This document shows positions 5,177 to 5,423 of a DNA stretch of 5,423 bases, piece after piece (within the stretch, counting starts at the first letter, position 1; every line of letters begins with the position of its first letter). Below the pieces are notes generated by a model. The model saw only the letters and a program-made list of their open reading frames with translations. It had not been told where the DNA came from and did not search any database. Source of the stretch: Bog-473 sp052148295 (lineage in GTDB: Bacteria; Actinomycetota; Acidimicrobiia; Acidimicrobiales; RAAP-2); the NCBI GenBank assembly GCA_052148295.1, contig JBKQIP010000109.1:1-5423 (forward strand), in the 5' to 3' direction. The translations under genes and the position numbers were made by a program.

Positions 5177-5423
5177 CTACCCCGTCGTCGTGGTGGTGGT
5201 TCCTCCACCGCCGCCAGGTGTCGTGGTGCTGGTGGTCGTGGTGGTCGTGGGCTGCTGGCAGACAGTCATGGTGACGGTCTGCGGGAAGGGCGGGCTCAAG
5301 ACCGTCCCCGCCGAGGGGCTCTCGCTCTGCACCGTGCCGACCGTTCCCCCGGTCTGGGAACAGTCCACTGGCGTGAAGGACGGCGAGAGACCAGGGGTCG
5401 CCGTTATGGCCGCACTGGCGGCG
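5177..5423 (-). CDS. pknB: Serine/threonine protein kinase PknB, C-terminal PASTA part (5' end outside window)
   Basis: The frame is open from the right edge and stops with TAG at 5179-5177, giving about 81 residues of a C-terminus. The first ~55 residues look like the second half of a PASTA repeat: GGTVGTVQSESPSAGTVLSP matches the 'G.V..QsP.aGt.v..g..v.l.v' pattern, ending TMTVCQQ. PASTA repeats are extracellular sensors that bind muropeptides or lipid II and localise PknB to septum and poles. Two cysteines bracket the segment (VDC and TVC) and could form a disulfide outside the membrane. The last ~24 residues are low complexity: six Thr, Ser, three Thr, Pro, five Gly, six Thr, Gly. The kinase domain and transmembrane helix lie outside the window, so the kinase identity rests on the PASTA repeat plus the trpG-pknB order known from mycobacteria. 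Another PASTA protein, such as a penicillin-binding protein, is the main alternative. Confidence 0.85.
   Translation of the reverse strand, partial: AASAAITATPGLSPSFTPVDCSQTGGTVGTVQSESPSAGTVLSPPFPQTVTMTVCQQPTTTTTTSTTTPGGGGGTTTTTTG

Noticed and set aside
1..5423. A new defence, mobile or biosynthetic system
   Set aside because: No transposase, integrase, toxin-antitoxin, nuclease, CRISPR or clustered unknown genes; every gene falls in a known family and the right end is conserved core chromosome.

Overview
This high-GC window (GC-rich third codon positions, dense coding on both strands) looks like chromosomal DNA of an actinobacterium. The right end carries a block conserved in that phylum: crgA (minus), trpG/pabA (plus) and pknB (minus). 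The same neighbourhood is known around Rv0011c-Rv0014c of Mycobacterium tuberculosis. The Thr/Gly-rich PknB tail and the general style would fit a deep branch such as Acidimicrobiia, but that placement is inference.

Layout, left to right: the 3' end of an aldo/keto reductase gene (plus, cut by the window edge); a pirin-family cupin gene (plus); a convergent gap with a GC hairpin; two minus-strand genes, a PaaI/hotdog thioesterase followed downstream by an overlapping phosphoribosyltransferase-like gene with an N-terminal zinc ribbon (ComF-like); a divergent promoter region; a complete acetyl-CoA acetyltransferase/3-ketoacyl-CoA thiolase gene (plus); a convergent gap with a long AT-rich imperfect palindrome; crgA (minus); a compact divergent promoter region; trpG/pabA (plus); and the 3' end of pknB (minus), which encodes the last PASTA repeat and a low-complexity extracellular tail.

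Functionally the left two thirds is ordinary metabolism: redox, a possible quercetinase-type or regulatory pirin, acyl-CoA thioester chemistry and a nucleotide/uptake-like PRTase. The right third joins cell-division control (CrgA, PknB) to glutamine amidotransferase chemistry for tryptophan/folate. No gap exceeds 300 bases.

I see no RNA gene, CRISPR array, insertion sequence or evidently new multi-gene system. The most useful non-coding signals are three apparently leaderless starts (TANNNT 6-7 bases before GTG/ATG), a near-palindrome between crgA and trpG, and the hairpin between the thiolase and crgA.
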